A DNA stretch of 64,000 nucleotides from NCBI RefSeq assembly GCF_005144585.1, contig NZ_SSMQ01000007.1:62001-126000 (forward strand), read 5' to 3'. Below the pieces are notes generated by a model that worked only from the letters and a program-made list of their open reading frames with translations, was not told the origin of the DNA and made no database searches. The position numbers were made by a program, and so were the translations under genes. Source of the DNA: Polyangium fumosum (GTDB lineage Bacteria; Myxococcota_A; Polyangia; Polyangiales; Polyangiaceae). Positions 1 to 8,855 of this stretch are shown in pieces. The stretch's first letter is position 1; each line of letters begins with the position of its first letter.

Positions 1-892
1 GGAACACGCACCCGCGCGGCGGTTCGAGCGGGCCGGGCGGTTCGCCCCAGAGCACGCGCCGCGGCCGCGGATCGCCGTCCTCGCGCGGCAGCGCTCCGAA
101 GAGCGCCCGCGTGTACGGATGCAGCCGCCGCTCGGCGACCTCGCGCGCCGGCCCCATCTCCACGATGCGGCCGAGGTACATCACCGCGATGCGATGGCTC
201 ATGTAGCCGACCACGCGCAGGTCGTGCGAGATGAACAGGTAGCTCACGGACAGCTCGTCCTGCAGCCGCTCGAGCAGGTTCAGGATCTGCGCCTGCACCG
301 ACACGTCGAGCGCGCTCGTAGGCTCGTCGCAGACCACGAAGTCGGGCCGCACCGCGAGAGCCCGCGCGATCGCGATGCGCTGCCGCTGCCCGCCCGAGAA
401 CTCGTTCGGGTACCGATCGAGCGCCTCGGGGCCGAGCCCGACCTTCGCGACCATCTCCTCCACGGTCTCGCTCGCCTCGCGTGAGGTCTTCGCGAGCCGA
501 AGCGCCGCGATCCCTTCGCCGACGATCTCGCGCACCGTCATGCGCGGGTTCAGCGACGAGTACGGGTCTTGAAAGACGATCTGCATGCGCCGGCGCAGCG
601 GCCGGATCGCTCGCTCGGAGAGGCGCGTGATGTCTTGCCCGTCGAACACGATGCGCCCGAGCGTGGGCTCGACGAGGCGCAGCACCGTGCGCCCGAGCGT
701 GCTCTTGCCGCAGCCCGACTCGCCGACGAGCCCCAGCGTCTCGCCCGGCCGGATGTAGAAGCTCACGCCGTCGACCGCGTGCAAGAACTTCGGCGCGCGA
801 AAGAACCCCTGCCGCACGGGGTAGAGCACCGAGAGCTTCTCGACCTGGAGCAGCGGTTTGCCCGAGCGAGGTTTGTCCGGTCCGCCGCTCAT
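1..892 (-). CDS. oppF: Oligopeptide/dipeptide ABC transporter ATP-binding protein, OppF/DppF type (3' end cut by window)
   Basis: This is the second ATPase of a peptide importer; it hydrolyses ATP on the cytoplasmic face of an inner-membrane permease pair. About 297 residues are visible. Walker A (GESGCGKST) lies near residues 57-65, followed by the signature [14 protein letters not shown], Walker B ending in CDEPTSALD, and the switch histidine in SHDL. The OppF-type C-terminal extension ([12 protein letters not shown]) has begun when the window ends, so only the tail is missing. The ATG overlaps the TGA of the upstream oppD as ATGA, which fixes the start and implies translational coupling. 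The substrate cannot be told from the ATPase; peptides are the family default. The permease and binding-protein genes are not in view and may lie beyond the left edge. Confidence 0.93.
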   Translation of the reverse strand, partial: MSGGPDKPRSGKPLLQVEKLSVLYPVRQGFFRAPKFLHAVDGVSFYIRPGETLGLVGESGCGKSTLGRTVLRLVEPTLGRIVFDGQDITRLSERAIRPLRRRMQIVFQDPYSSLNPRMTVREIVGEGIAALRLAKTSREASETVEEMVAKVGLGPEALDRYPNEFSGGQRQRIAIARALAVRPDFVVCDEPTSALDVSVQAQILNLLERLQDELSVSYLFISHDLRVVGYMSHRIAVMYLGRIVEMGPAREVAERRLHPYTRALFGALPREDGDPRPRRVLWGEPPGPLEPPRGCVF

Positions 893-1893
893 GCCGCGCC
901 TCCTTGCAGGAAACACCGGACCACGTCGCGCCCGCCCTCGGCCTCGAAGAGCGGCGGCGCCTCCTCGCGGCACCGATCCATCACCTCGGGGCAACGCGGC
1001 GCGAACGCGCATCCGCCCGGCGAACGCCGCGGATCCGGCAGCGAGCCTTCGAGCGTCGGCAGCGCCTTCCGTTTCTCCCCGCGCGTCCGGAACGAGCCCG
1101 CGGGCGGCACGCTGCGCACGAGCGCCTGCGTGTACGGGTGCCGCGGCGACGCGAGCACCCGCGAAGGCGGCCCCGTCTCCACCACCTTCCCCGCGTAGAG
1201 CACCACGAGTTCGTGCGCGATCTCCGCGACGAACGGCAGATCGTGGGTGATCACGAGCAAGCTCATCCCGAGCTCGCGCGCTTGATCGGCGAGCAGCGCC
1301 ATGATCTGCGCTCGCAAGGCCATGTCGAGCGCGCTCGTGGGTTCGTCCGCGACGAGCAGGCGCGGCGGCGCGGCGAGCGCCATCGCGAGCAGCACGCGCT
1401 GCCGCATGCCTCCGCTGAGCTCGTGCGGGTAGCTGTCGAAGCGCTCGTCGGGCCGGGGAAACCCCACGCGGTGGAGCAGCGCGAGCGCGCGTGCCCGCGC
1501 CTCCTTGCGGGACATGCGCTCGTGCAGGCGGATCGCCTCCATGATCTGCGCGCCCACCGAGTAGACCGGCGTGAGCGCCGTCAGCGGCTCCTGGAACACC
1601 ATCCCGATCTTGCCGCCGCGCACCTGCCGCATCGCGCGCTCCGGCAGCGTGAGCAGGTCCTCGCCCTGAAACACGATCGCGCCGCGATCGATACGCGCGC
1701 TCGGCGTCGGCAAGAGCCGCAGGATCGACAGCGCCGTCACGGTCTTCCCGCAGCCCGACTCGCCCACGAGCCCCACGGTCTTGCCTTGCGGCACGTCGAA
1801 CGAGACGCCGTCGAGCGCCTTCACGCTTGTCCCCTCGGCGGTCGCGAACGAGACAGCGAGATCGCGGACCGAGAGCAGCGGCGGGCTCGTCAC
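889..1893 (-). CDS. oppD: Oligopeptide/dipeptide ABC transporter ATP-binding protein, OppD/DppD type
   Basis: This is the first ATPase of the peptide importer, 334 residues, the usual length for OppD. Walker A (GESGCGKT) sits near residues 44-51. The signature is SGGMRQRVLLAMAL, Walker B ends in ADEPTSALD, the H-loop is THDLPF, and the C-terminal oligo/dipeptide-transporter domain holds the pair of cysteines in FAPRCPEVMDRC typical of this subfamily. I start it at a GTG whose last bases overlap the stop of the upstream lipoprotein gene as GTGA; the longer reading frame upstream is antisense-like sequence without ABC homology. Its own stop overlaps the oppF start. The order lipoprotein-oppD-oppF suggests the lipoprotein is co-expressed with the transporter. 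Confidence 0.93.
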   Translation of the reverse strand: MTSPPLLSVRDLAVSFATAEGTSVKALDGVSFDVPQGKTVGLVGESGCGKTVTALSILRLLPTPSARIDRGAIVFQGEDLLTLPERAMRQVRGGKIGMVFQEPLTALTPVYSVGAQIMEAIRLHERMSRKEARARALALLHRVGFPRPDERFDSYPHELSGGMRQRVLLAMALAAPPRLLVADEPTSALDMALRAQIMALLADQARELGMSLLVITHDLPFVAEIAHELVVLYAGKVVETGPPSRVLASPRHPYTQALVRSVPPAGSFRTRGEKRKALPTLEGSLPDPRRSPGGCAFAPRCPEVMDRCREEAPPLFEAEGGRDVVRCFLQGGAA

Positions 1894-2576
1894 CGGACGT
1901 AGACCTCGAGGCGCGGCCCCCGCTTCTCCACCACGCCGAGGGAAAACGTGACCCCGCGCGGATCGTTCGGATCGGCCATCACCGCGAGCCCGTGCTCCTC
2001 GCCGGTCCGCTTCGCCCATCGCTGCACCACGTGCGTCACGTCGAAGCGCACCGGGCTCGGCGACGTCACGCCCACGGAGCCCGCCGTCTCGGCCAGGTCG
2101 AGGCGCGGGCTCCGCCCCCAGGAGACGAAATCGGCGCGCCAGGGATCGAGGATCCGCGCGATCGAGAGCGACACCGGCTGGGTCGGCGGCTCGGACGCGG
2201 TCGCCGTCTCCAGCACGAGGAACGCCGACGACACCTCACCGACCTCGGCGACGGGCACCTCGAAGTGGAGCAGGAGCGACGTATCCCCCGCCGCGCTTCG
2301 CCCGAGCGCGACGGCCTCCGGAAGCGCGCCTCCGCCGCCGCTCGGCCCCTTCGACGAGACGACCGCGACGGCGTCCGGGAAGAGCACGAGGCGCCGCGCG
2401 TCCAGCGCGGCCACGACCAAGTCTTTTTTGGGCCGACAGCGACCGACGACGCAGGCGTCTCCCTCGACCGCGCAGGGCACGTCCGCGGCGCAGAGCGGCG
2501 GGCCGGGAGGGCGCTGCACGCAGCCGAGCAACGAAACGGCGAGGAGCACGGCGAAAGGCGGGCGAGCGATCCACAC
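1890..2576 (-). CDS. Lipoprotein with DNRLRE-like carbohydrate-binding fold
   Basis: A 228-residue exported protein. The N-terminus is a lipoprotein signal peptide with lipobox LLGC near residue 18. A short Cys-rich segment follows (four Cys in about 30 residues: CAADVPC, DACVVGRC), then a beta-rich domain. The segment LLLHFEVP, a central strand-rich region, and FDVTHVVQRWAKR followed by GLAV resemble the DNRLRE/CBM-like jelly-roll domain found in secreted bacterial proteins; this assignment is from pattern alone. Its stop codon overlaps the oppD start (GTGA), so it is probably the first gene of the transporter transcript. It does not look like an SBP family 5 peptide-binding protein, which would be about 500 residues. 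Confidence 0.8.
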   Translation of the reverse strand: MWIARPPFAVLLAVSLLGCVQRPPGPPLCAADVPCAVEGDACVVGRCRPKKDLVVAALDARRLVLFPDAVAVVSSKGPSGGGGALPEAVALGRSAAGDTSLLLHFEVPVAEVGEVSSAFLVLETATASEPPTQPVSLSIARILDPWRADFVSWGRSPRLDLAETAGSVGVTSPSPVRFDVTHVVQRWAKRTGEEHGLAVMADPNDPRGVTFSLGVVEKRGPRLEVYVR

Positions 2577-2636
2577 GGCGGCCCCGGGACCCTAGCAAAA
2601 GTGCCCGCCCGCTCCCACCACGGAAGGAAAAAGACG

Positions 2637-3884
2637 TCAGCCCTCGGGCGAAGGCGGCAGGGCGGGCCGCGGGGACCAGCGGGTAATCCGGTAAATCTTG
2701 TCCTTGTCGCGAGGGCAATCGCCGCGGCCGTCGCAATTGCTCGTCGTCACGTAGAGCGCTCCGTCGGGCCCCGTCACCACGTCGCGGAGCCGCCCGAGCC
2801 CCGTCGGCCCCTCGCCCTGAAAATACACTTCGTGGTGCTCGACGCGTTTCGGGTCTTCCCTGTCGAACGTCACGCGGTGCAGGTGCTGCGAGCCGAGCGT
2901 CGCCACGAGCAGGCTCCCTCTCCATTCGCGAATCGCGTCCCCCTGATAAAGCACGGCCCCGCCCGGCGGCGTCGCTTGCTCGAACACCAAGGACGGCGCC
3001 GTCACGCCGAGCGCCACTTCGCATCCGTAATATGTGGGCCACCCGAGATCGTCGCCGGCCCGGGCCCGCGTGATCTCGTCGTGCCCCTCCCGGCCCATCT
3101 CCCCGCTCGGCCCGTGATCCGCCACGATCACCTCGCCGCCCGGCGCAAACGCAAAGGCCTGCACGTTGCGCACGCCGCTCAGGTACACGAGGCTCTTGCG
3201 GAATGGATTGTCCCCGGGCACCTCCCCGTCGCGCGTCATTCGCAAGAGCTTCCCGGCGAGGCTCCTCGGGTCCCGCGCGAGATCCGGGTGCTGCGCGTCG
3301 CCCGTCCCTGCATACAGCATCCCGTCGGGCCCGAAACGCAGCCGCCCGCCATTGTGGAAACGCCCCGCGGGGATCCCCGCGACGAGCACCTTGTCGCGCG
3401 TCGCGCTCGCGCCGTCGTCGGCGAGCCGATATCGCTCGATTTGATTCTCGGGCCCGTCCGGCCCGCGCACCGTCACGTAGATGTAAAAATACCGATTTTG
3501 CGCGAATTTCGGATCAACGGCGACGCCGAGGAGCCCGCCTTCCCCTTCCTGCACCACGGGCAGCACGAGGAGGGGCGGCGTGAGCCCGCCTTGATGCACG
3601 AGCCGGACGCGGCCGGGCCGCTCGGTCACGAGCATGTCGTCGTTCGGCAGGAAGGCGATTCCCCAGGGCACTTCGAGCCCGTCCGCTACAGTCTCCGCTT
3701 TCAGGGCGGCGCCGCCGGCGGGCCCCGAGTTCCCTCCGGGGACGAGCGTGCATCGCGTGTCGACGCGCGGCGCGCCGTTCGTCGAGCATCCGAGCCCGAA
3801 CGCGCCGAGGACCATCCCGAGCGCCACCCCGGCGAGACCGTACCAGCTTCTGAGGAGGGGTCCTTGCGGGCAGGCGCGCGCCAT
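2637..3884 (-). CDS. PQQ-dependent sugar dehydrogenase-like lipoprotein (GSDH family)
   Basis: Predicted beta-propeller oxidoreductase of the glucose/sorbosone dehydrogenase family, which oxidises sugars using PQQ in the periplasm. Family signatures include GLEVPWGIAFLPNDDMLVTERPG at the start of the propeller, RFHNGGRLRFGPDGMLY (the His in this motif is the catalytic base in soluble glucose dehydrogenase), GDNPF, and the late blade GALYVTTSNCDGRGDC. I choose the ATG at 3884, giving a hydrophobic segment and lipobox GLGC near residue 32, a 415-residue product, and a 50-base gap from the upstream gene. A GTG at 3992 would add 36 residues and overlap that gene. Neither start has a clear Shine-Dalgarno sequence. 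The substrate is unknown and PQQ use is inferred from the family. Confidence 0.85.
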   Translation of the reverse strand: MARACPQGPLLRSWYGLAGVALGMVLGAFGLGCSTNGAPRVDTRCTLVPGGNSGPAGGAALKAETVADGLEVPWGIAFLPNDDMLVTERPGRVRLVHQGGLTPPLLVLPVVQEGEGGLLGVAVDPKFAQNRYFYIYVTVRGPDGPENQIERYRLADDGASATRDKVLVAGIPAGRFHNGGRLRFGPDGMLYAGTGDAQHPDLARDPRSLAGKLLRMTRDGEVPGDNPFRKSLVYLSGVRNVQAFAFAPGGEVIVADHGPSGEMGREGHDEITRARAGDDLGWPTYYGCEVALGVTAPSLVFEQATPPGGAVLYQGDAIREWRGSLLVATLGSQHLHRVTFDREDPKRVEHHEVYFQGEGPTGLGRLRDVVTGPDGALYVTTSNCDGRGDCPRDKDKIYRITRWSPRPALPPSPEG

Positions 3885-3934
3885 GAGGGCAACGCTTGCA
3901 AGCGGGAGGCCTGCGACGAGCGTTCCGCGAAGGA

Positions 3935-4828
3935 TCAGGGCGACGGGGTCGGGGGACGCCCGTTCCCTGTGGGAAGAAGAATCGGAAGCCACCGACCGAG
4001 CGTCAAGCCCACCATCGCGTCGTGTGGCATGGGCTCACGCGGCTGCACGTGCTCGAGCTCCCGCAGAAACCCGGACGCGGCGGGGTTCTCGGCCACGCCT
4101 TTCGTGAAGAGCGCGCGAAAATCGCCGAATGGACGTTTCGCCCACGAGAGCGTCTGCCACGAGACGATCACGTGCATGTCGGATCGGCCGCTCGCCAGCA
4201 CCTTGGCCATATCGGGCAGCATGCACGTGTCGATCGACAGCGCCGCGTGCACCTTCGTTTTCCCCCGGATCGCGGTCGCGATGCCGCCGCGCACGTTGCA
4301 CCCGCCGCCCGAGTGCGCGGCGACGAGGATGCGGCTCGAATCGATGCTCGCCGTGCCGCCCAGCGCTTTCCCGGTCTCGTCGACGAACCGATCGAGATCA
4401 AAGGCGGGCCAGCTCGTCACGGCGTTCGTCACGGCCGAGGGCACGATCGAGCTCGGCGCGGCCACGATCACCGGCGGGATCTTCCCAGCCTCGACGAGCC
4501 CGGCCACGATGCGCCGCACGTCGCCCTCGTTTCCGCCGCCCATCCACCGATACTTGATGCGCTCGGTGTTCAGGCCGTGGATGAAGACCAGGAGCGGACG
4601 CTTGGCGTTCGCGTCCGCGAGGGCCGTTGAATGCACGAACGCCCGCCCGAGCCAGGCTCGCTCCGGGTGCCCGACGTCCTTGCCGTCCCACGCGTAATCA
4701 ATCGTCTTGCCGTCGAGCGGCGGCGAAGGCGGCGGCTTCTTGCCCTTGGCCCCTGCGGGGGACGCGGCGAAGAGCAGGACGAACGTGAGCACGATCGTCG
4801 TGATCGAGGGCAGGGCGCGGCGCTTCAT
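3935..4828 (-). CDS. Secreted alpha/beta hydrolase (esterase-like)
   Basis: About 297 residues with an N-terminal signal peptide (MKRRALPS, then a hydrophobic stretch ending in ASPAGA). The mature protein begins with a Lys/Pro-rich segment. The fold signatures are LLVFIHGLN (oxyanion-hole strand) and VAAHSGGGCN, a GxSxG-type nucleophile elbow with Ser in HSGGG. A C-terminal HDAMVGLTLG could carry the catalytic His. An upstream ATG at 4840 in the same frame would add four residues; the start used here begins directly with a positively charged signal peptide. It lies just upstream of the GSDH-like gene on the same strand. The substrate is unknown; esterase or peptidase activity is inferred only. 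Confidence 0.75.
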   Translation of the reverse strand: MKRRALPSITTIVLTFVLLFAASPAGAKGKKPPPSPPLDGKTIDYAWDGKDVGHPERAWLGRAFVHSTALADANAKRPLLVFIHGLNTERIKYRWMGGGNEGDVRRIVAGLVEAGKIPPVIVAAPSSIVPSAVTNAVTSWPAFDLDRFVDETGKALGGTASIDSSRILVAAHSGGGCNVRGGIATAIRGKTKVHAALSIDTCMLPDMAKVLASGRSDMHVIVSWQTLSWAKRPFGDFRALFTKGVAENPAASGFLRELEHVQPREPMPHDAMVGLTLGRWLPILLPTGNGRPPTPSP

Positions 4829-4899
4829 GGGCGAACCCATGATAGCGTAGACGGGCGGGAAATCGCGGAAAAATCAGGCCGGCGACCCGGCGCATACGC

Positions 4900-6663
4900 T
4901 CAGAAGAGCTCGTGGTCCCCGTCGTCGTCGCCCCGCCCCTGCGGGCCGCCTTTGCCAGGCAGACTCTGCAAGTAATTTGTCAGGTAGTCCCGCCGGAACG
5001 GCAGGAAGGCGGTGGCCAAGGCCGGCGAGACGGCCCACGCGCACTGGCAGGTAGCTGGCTCTGCGGTGCATGCCGTATTGCAGGTGACCCCGATGGCCGT
5101 CGGCACGAGGACCGAATCGGAGACCTGCGTGAACGCGAGGGGCCGCACGCCCGGCGCGACCTCGGGCCCCGGCGCCACGTCGGGCCACACGATGCCGCCG
5201 CCGAGCTGCTCTGCGTTGGCCACGCCGCCGAAGATCGGCGCTGTCGACGTGGCGAGCTCGTGGCACCCTCCGCAGGCCTGGGATTGGGCTCGACGCACGA
5301 TCTCGGTGGGCGTGAGCGAGCTCCCGATCGCGGTGAGCTTGGCCTGGATCTTCGCGGCGAAGGCCCCGGAGGCATTGAACACGAAGTTGTAGTTCGTGTC
5401 GTTGGCCACCGGCGGGCCGCCCGGCAGGAGCGACGGTTGCGACGTGCTCTGCCCGCTGTTGAACTCCTTCCCCAATCGATTCATGTTGAAGAGGTTCGGA
5501 TCTTCCAGCGCGAGGGCGGGCACCTGGCTGATGAAACTCTTGGCGTTGTTGGGGTTTCGGAACGAGATCGCCCGCGGGCTCGTATTGCTATCGTTGAACA
5601 GGCTCGAGTCGGGGTTCACCTGGGTCGGGACCATCCGGACCTCGGGCTTGCAATTCTGCTTTTTCGAGTTGCCATTGCAGGAACGACGGAGGTGGTACTC
5701 GCGGAGCTGCCAGGCCTGCCCGAGCCCGCCGGCGGCGGCGTCGTTCAAGAACTGGTTGCTACGAATCTGGCCGCTGAGCGCCTCGTCGGTGTAGGGATCC
5801 ACCTCGCCCGTGAAATGCTCCCACCGCAAGGCCGCCGGGAGGCCCGAGGCGCCTTTGAAGAAGAAGCGCTCGAGCTCCTCGGCCCGCTGCGCGGGATTGT
5901 GCATGTTCGTGAGCCCGGCCCAGAACTCGGCCACCTTCGAGCACCCCTTGAGGCCGGACGCAGGCTTCGGGTTCGGCAGAATCGCCTCGAAAATGAGGAG
6001 GTTGCGGTTCAGGAGGATCTGGTTGCCGGCGGTCGCCAGGGGAGACTGCTGCACCCCCTTGGCGAAGATGATGCGGTACTGGCCGCAGTTTTGCCCATTG
6101 GCCGGGGCCAGATCGAATCGGTTGGCGATGGCGATCGGCGTGTAGGGATCGCAGCCCGGGCCGTCGCAGAACGGGTGGTGCTTCGACAGATCCGCCAGCG
6201 CGCCCTCCTGCCGTGGACACTCGATCGGGAAGCCGTTCAGCACCGGCCTGCCATTGGCGTCTTTCTCGTCGTCGCAGTGTTGCCCGTCGGAGATGAAGCC
6301 CCCGGCCTTCGTGTTGTTCGTGTCGAAGAGGCGCTGGTAGAGCTTGATGGCGTCGAGGCCCCCCGGGTTCGACCCGCTGGTGGACGCAATCTGGCCGAGC
6401 ACTCGTTCCAGCGAGAAGAGAAATTTTCCCTTCGAATCTTTGGCTTCGAGTGTCGGCAGATCCGTGATCATCAACGAGCGGTCGATGTTGATCAACGGCG
6501 ACTGCCCAGCCGGCTTCCCTCCGATCGCCTCCGCGTTCTCTTGTACGGACTCCTCTGAAGGCCCGCAGGCGCCTACGCCGAGCAGCAAGAGGATCGAGAG
6601 ATGCGCGGGGATCGCACGGTGAAATGATCGTAAGCGGTCCGTCGGAGCACCGATGGCCCTCAT
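4900..6663 (-). CDS. Lipoprotein with a single CxxCH heme-binding motif
   Basis: A 587-residue predicted lipoprotein. The ATG at 6663 has a strong Shine-Dalgarno sequence (GGGAGGGG ending seven bases upstream) and gives a signal peptide with lipobox GVGAC; the frame extends further upstream but without a ribosome site. The body is not recognised. Near residues 464-468 there is one CGGCH, the c-type heme attachment motif, within RRAQSQACGGCHEL, and later CNTACTAEPATCQC forms a second Cys-rich cluster. The C-terminus is acidic (DDDGD). A monoheme, surface-exposed redox or structural role is possible but not proven, since a single CxxCH can also be fortuitous or part of a metal site. It appears to be monocistronic. 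Confidence 0.7.
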   Translation of the reverse strand: MRAIGAPTDRLRSFHRAIPAHLSILLLLGVGACGPSEESVQENAEAIGGKPAGQSPLINIDRSLMITDLPTLEAKDSKGKFLFSLERVLGQIASTSGSNPGGLDAIKLYQRLFDTNNTKAGGFISDGQHCDDEKDANGRPVLNGFPIECPRQEGALADLSKHHPFCDGPGCDPYTPIAIANRFDLAPANGQNCGQYRIIFAKGVQQSPLATAGNQILLNRNLLIFEAILPNPKPASGLKGCSKVAEFWAGLTNMHNPAQRAEELERFFFKGASGLPAALRWEHFTGEVDPYTDEALSGQIRSNQFLNDAAAGGLGQAWQLREYHLRRSCNGNSKKQNCKPEVRMVPTQVNPDSSLFNDSNTSPRAISFRNPNNAKSFISQVPALALEDPNLFNMNRLGKEFNSGQSTSQPSLLPGGPPVANDTNYNFVFNASGAFAAKIQAKLTAIGSSLTPTEIVRRAQSQACGGCHELATSTAPIFGGVANAEQLGGGIVWPDVAPGPEVAPGVRPLAFTQVSDSVLVPTAIGVTCNTACTAEPATCQCAWAVSPALATAFLPFRRDYLTNYLQSLPGKGGPQGRGDDDGDHELF

Positions 6664-6999
6664 GTAGCCCCTCCCTGAATCGCGAGGCGTGAAGCACCCG
6701 CGAGCCAAGCAATCGCCGGAGCTTTCGCCCCGGCGACACGCCAGGGCCACGCACGCGGCTTATCAGGAGGATAGCGGGGAGAACTCGCGCGACCACTAAA
6801 AAGTGAGACACATCACAGTATAGTGCGCCCGGAGCTACTCCGTCGCGTCCCGGCTGATGGCAATGGTGATGGTGTCAGACGCGCCGCGCCCAGGGCATCG
6901 GAGGGTGACGGCGTGGGCGATCCGGCTGCGCTTTCGTGACGAAGAGGGCACGCGGCGTGGGCCTCGCGCAAGCCGTGCATGCACGAAAACGCGGGAAAG
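6664..6999. other. Intergenic region without a supported gene
   Basis: About 336 bases separate the lipoprotein start from the end of the phosphatidylserine synthase gene. I see the Shine-Dalgarno of the lipoprotein gene at its left end and an AT-richer patch near 6795-6825 that could host its promoter (TATACT on the minus strand at 6817-6822), but no convincing -35 box. Short open frames here are not protein-like. Confidence 0.5.
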
Positions 7000-7806
7000 T
7001 CAGGCGAGGCGCTCGGTGGTGGCGGGCTCGGGAGCCGACTCGGGCTCGGCGTCGAGGCCGGCGCTCGGGTTCATCAGGCAATACACGACCCCGCCCACGG
7101 TGTAGATCAGGGCGATGCCGAACAGGTACTCAGGCAGGATCCGCAGCGGGCCGCACAGATACGCCCCGACGACGTTGCACACCGTGAAGGCTTTGAGGAC
7201 CTTGTTCTTGCCGAGCTTCAGCTTCGGCAGGCGGACCGTGCTGACCATGAGGCCCGCGGCGACCACCAGCACGGCGGGGCTCGCGATGAGCGAACGCTCG
7301 GGCAAACCGTACTTGTCCCAGGTGAGGTACGCCGAGGCGATGGTTGCGCCCATCAACGTGCCCGGCAGGCCGTAGAAGATGCCCTCGCCGCCCGTCGTCA
7401 CGTTGAAGCGCGCGAGGCGCACGGCGAGCGCGAGCGCGTAGAGGCCCGACGTCGCGAGGAGCGCGTGTTTCCCCCAGCCGAGCGTCGGCCCGAGCGGCAG
7501 CAGCCGGTAGTACACGAGCGCCGCCGGGGCGATGCCAAAGACCACGAAGTCGGCGAAGCTGTCGAACTCGACGCCGAACTTGCTCGTGGCGTTGAGCAGG
7601 CGCGCGGCGCTGCCGTCGAGTTTGTCGAGCAGGACGCCCCAGAGGATCATCCACGCCGCGAGGCGGAAATCGCCCTCGGCGCTCATCACGACGGAGCCGA
7701 GGCCGAGGAGAAGCGAAAGCCCGGTGAACCCATTGGGTACGAAGTAACGAAGCGGCGGCACGGCGCGGGATGGTACATCCGTCCGGGACGCCGCGTCAAA
7801 ACCCAT
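7000..7806 (-). CDS. pssA: CDP-diacylglycerol-serine O-phosphatidyltransferase
   Basis: Makes phosphatidylserine from CDP-diacylglycerol and L-serine in the inner membrane, the first step toward phosphatidylethanolamine. The 268-residue product is a multi-span membrane protein. It carries the full CDP-alcohol phosphotransferase signature DxxDGxxAR-x8-GxxxDxxxD, seen as DKLDGSAAR, then FGVEFDSFAD, at about residues 60-86, holding the acidic residues that bind Mg2+ and CDP. The TM segments are regular, and the length matches the integral-membrane PssA type found outside enterobacteria. No psd gene is adjacent. Alternative CDP-alcohol transferases such as PgsA are less likely, because the flanking NGFTGLSLLLGLGSV and DSFADFVVFGIAPA match PssA. 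Confidence 0.9.
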   Translation of the reverse strand: MGFDAASRTDVPSRAVPPLRYFVPNGFTGLSLLLGLGSVVMSAEGDFRLAAWMILWGVLLDKLDGSAARLLNATSKFGVEFDSFADFVVFGIAPAALVYYRLLPLGPTLGWGKHALLATSGLYALALAVRLARFNVTTGGEGIFYGLPGTLMGATIASAYLTWDKYGLPERSLIASPAVLVVAAGLMVSTVRLPKLKLGKNKVLKAFTVCNVVGAYLCGPLRILPEYLFGIALIYTVGGVVYCLMNPSAGLDAEPESAPEPATTERLA

Positions 7807-7859
7807 TGCGCGATCCCATCACGAAGGCACGGTGCGCAAATTGCTTCGCAGCCGCCCCT

Positions 7860-8660
7860 TCATGGAAACCACGTCGGCGCTGCGGACTGGGCGCCGATCA
7901 GGGAGCCGAGGCCGAGGGCGAGCGCTGCGAGGGAAAAGATACCCCAGCCGCGCGGGGTCTCTCCGCGGTGGAGCGCGGCGGCCACGGAAGCGAGGTCTCC
8001 TTCACGGACCGTGAAGAAGGGCGCCTTGCCGCGCACGAGCCGAGCGCCGCAGGCGCGGACGCGGTACGGGCCCCCGCCGGGCTCATCACGCCGGACCTCG
8101 CCGATGGCCACGACGCGATGCCCCACGCGGACCACAGCATAAGCATAAGGGATCGCGGCCACGTCGGCCGGCGTATCCGCGCCGTCCGAGCGCTCGGCAT
8201 GGAACACGTCGCCGGCCGCGTCCTGGAGGACGAGGGGATAGTCGACCCATGCGTCGTCCGCGGCGTAGACCGGCCCACGGTCACGGGGGACCGGGCGACC
8301 TCCCACGACCAGGGCGTCGATCGCCACGAACCGATGGGGCAGCGCCTCGGCCACGCGGACCTCACGCAAACGCGCGACGCGCTCGGAGAGGTGCCGGCCG
8401 AACGTACCGCTCAGGAGGGAAATGGGGAACATGTACCCCCCGAGGAAGAGGCCTCCGAAGGCCGTCGGGTACCACGCCAAACCCCCAGGGACGGAGAGGA
8501 CCCACTGCGTGCAAACGTAAATGACGCCGATCCCCGGCGCGACGAGGGCCGCCATGATGACGGGGATCAGGACGACGCTGACCGCGAGGTGGAACATCCT
8601 CTCGACGACCGAAACCGACGCCTCGACGGCGCGCGCCAGCAACTCTTCGAGTTTTTTCAC
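7860..8660 (-). CDS. Membrane protein, possible GIDE-like domain
   Basis: A predicted 266-residue membrane protein starting at a GTG followed by KKLEELLARAVE; the upstream part of the frame is Arg/Gly-rich shadow sequence. Two hydrophobic segments lie near residues 20-45 and 50-80, then a soluble domain with the runs GPVYAADDAWVDYPLVLQDA, VVAIGEVRRDE and APFFTVREGD, and a final TM (FSLAALALGLGSLIGA). This arrangement of TM, beta-rich domain and TM resembles the GIDE-type domain of E3-ligase-related bacterial membrane proteins, but the match is by eye and weak. It is divergently oriented from the methyltransferase-like gene, with about 195 bases between them. The function is unknown. Confidence 0.6.
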   Translation of the reverse strand: MKKLEELLARAVEASVSVVERMFHLAVSVVLIPVIMAALVAPGIGVIYVCTQWVLSVPGGLAWYPTAFGGLFLGGYMFPISLLSGTFGRHLSERVARLREVRVAEALPHRFVAIDALVVGGRPVPRDRGPVYAADDAWVDYPLVLQDAAGDVFHAERSDGADTPADVAAIPYAYAVVRVGHRVVAIGEVRRDEPGGGPYRVRACGARLVRGKAPFFTVREGDLASVAAALHRGETPRGWGIFSLAALALGLGSLIGAQSAAPTWFP

Positions 8661-8855
8661 GCGGGGAGAAACGAGCCCGCGGGTGCGAGATTCCCGCGCC
8701 TCCGTCGATTGCCACGTTGTCCCGGCGCGCCTCGTCGGGACAGCGCGTCCGGAAAAAGTGGCAATCCGCAGAGCTTCGGCCGGGACGCCTCCCGCGCCCG
8801 GGCGCTGCGCGCCTCCGCCATTGATTCGCCGGAGCACCCCTGCTACGCGGGCTTC

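Noticed and set aside
1827-4697. 956-residue plus-strand frame over the GSDH and hydrolase genes
   Set aside because: His/Arg/Pro-rich shadow; the minus-strand genes have signal peptides and catalytic motifs.
7770-8855. N-terminal extension of the methyltransferase frame
   Set aside because: Covers the opposite-strand membrane protein gene; the lipoprotein signal begins at 8856.
8671-8855. Promoter pair in the divergent spacer
   Set aside because: TTGATT with TACGCG at 17-base spacing is too weak a match to report.
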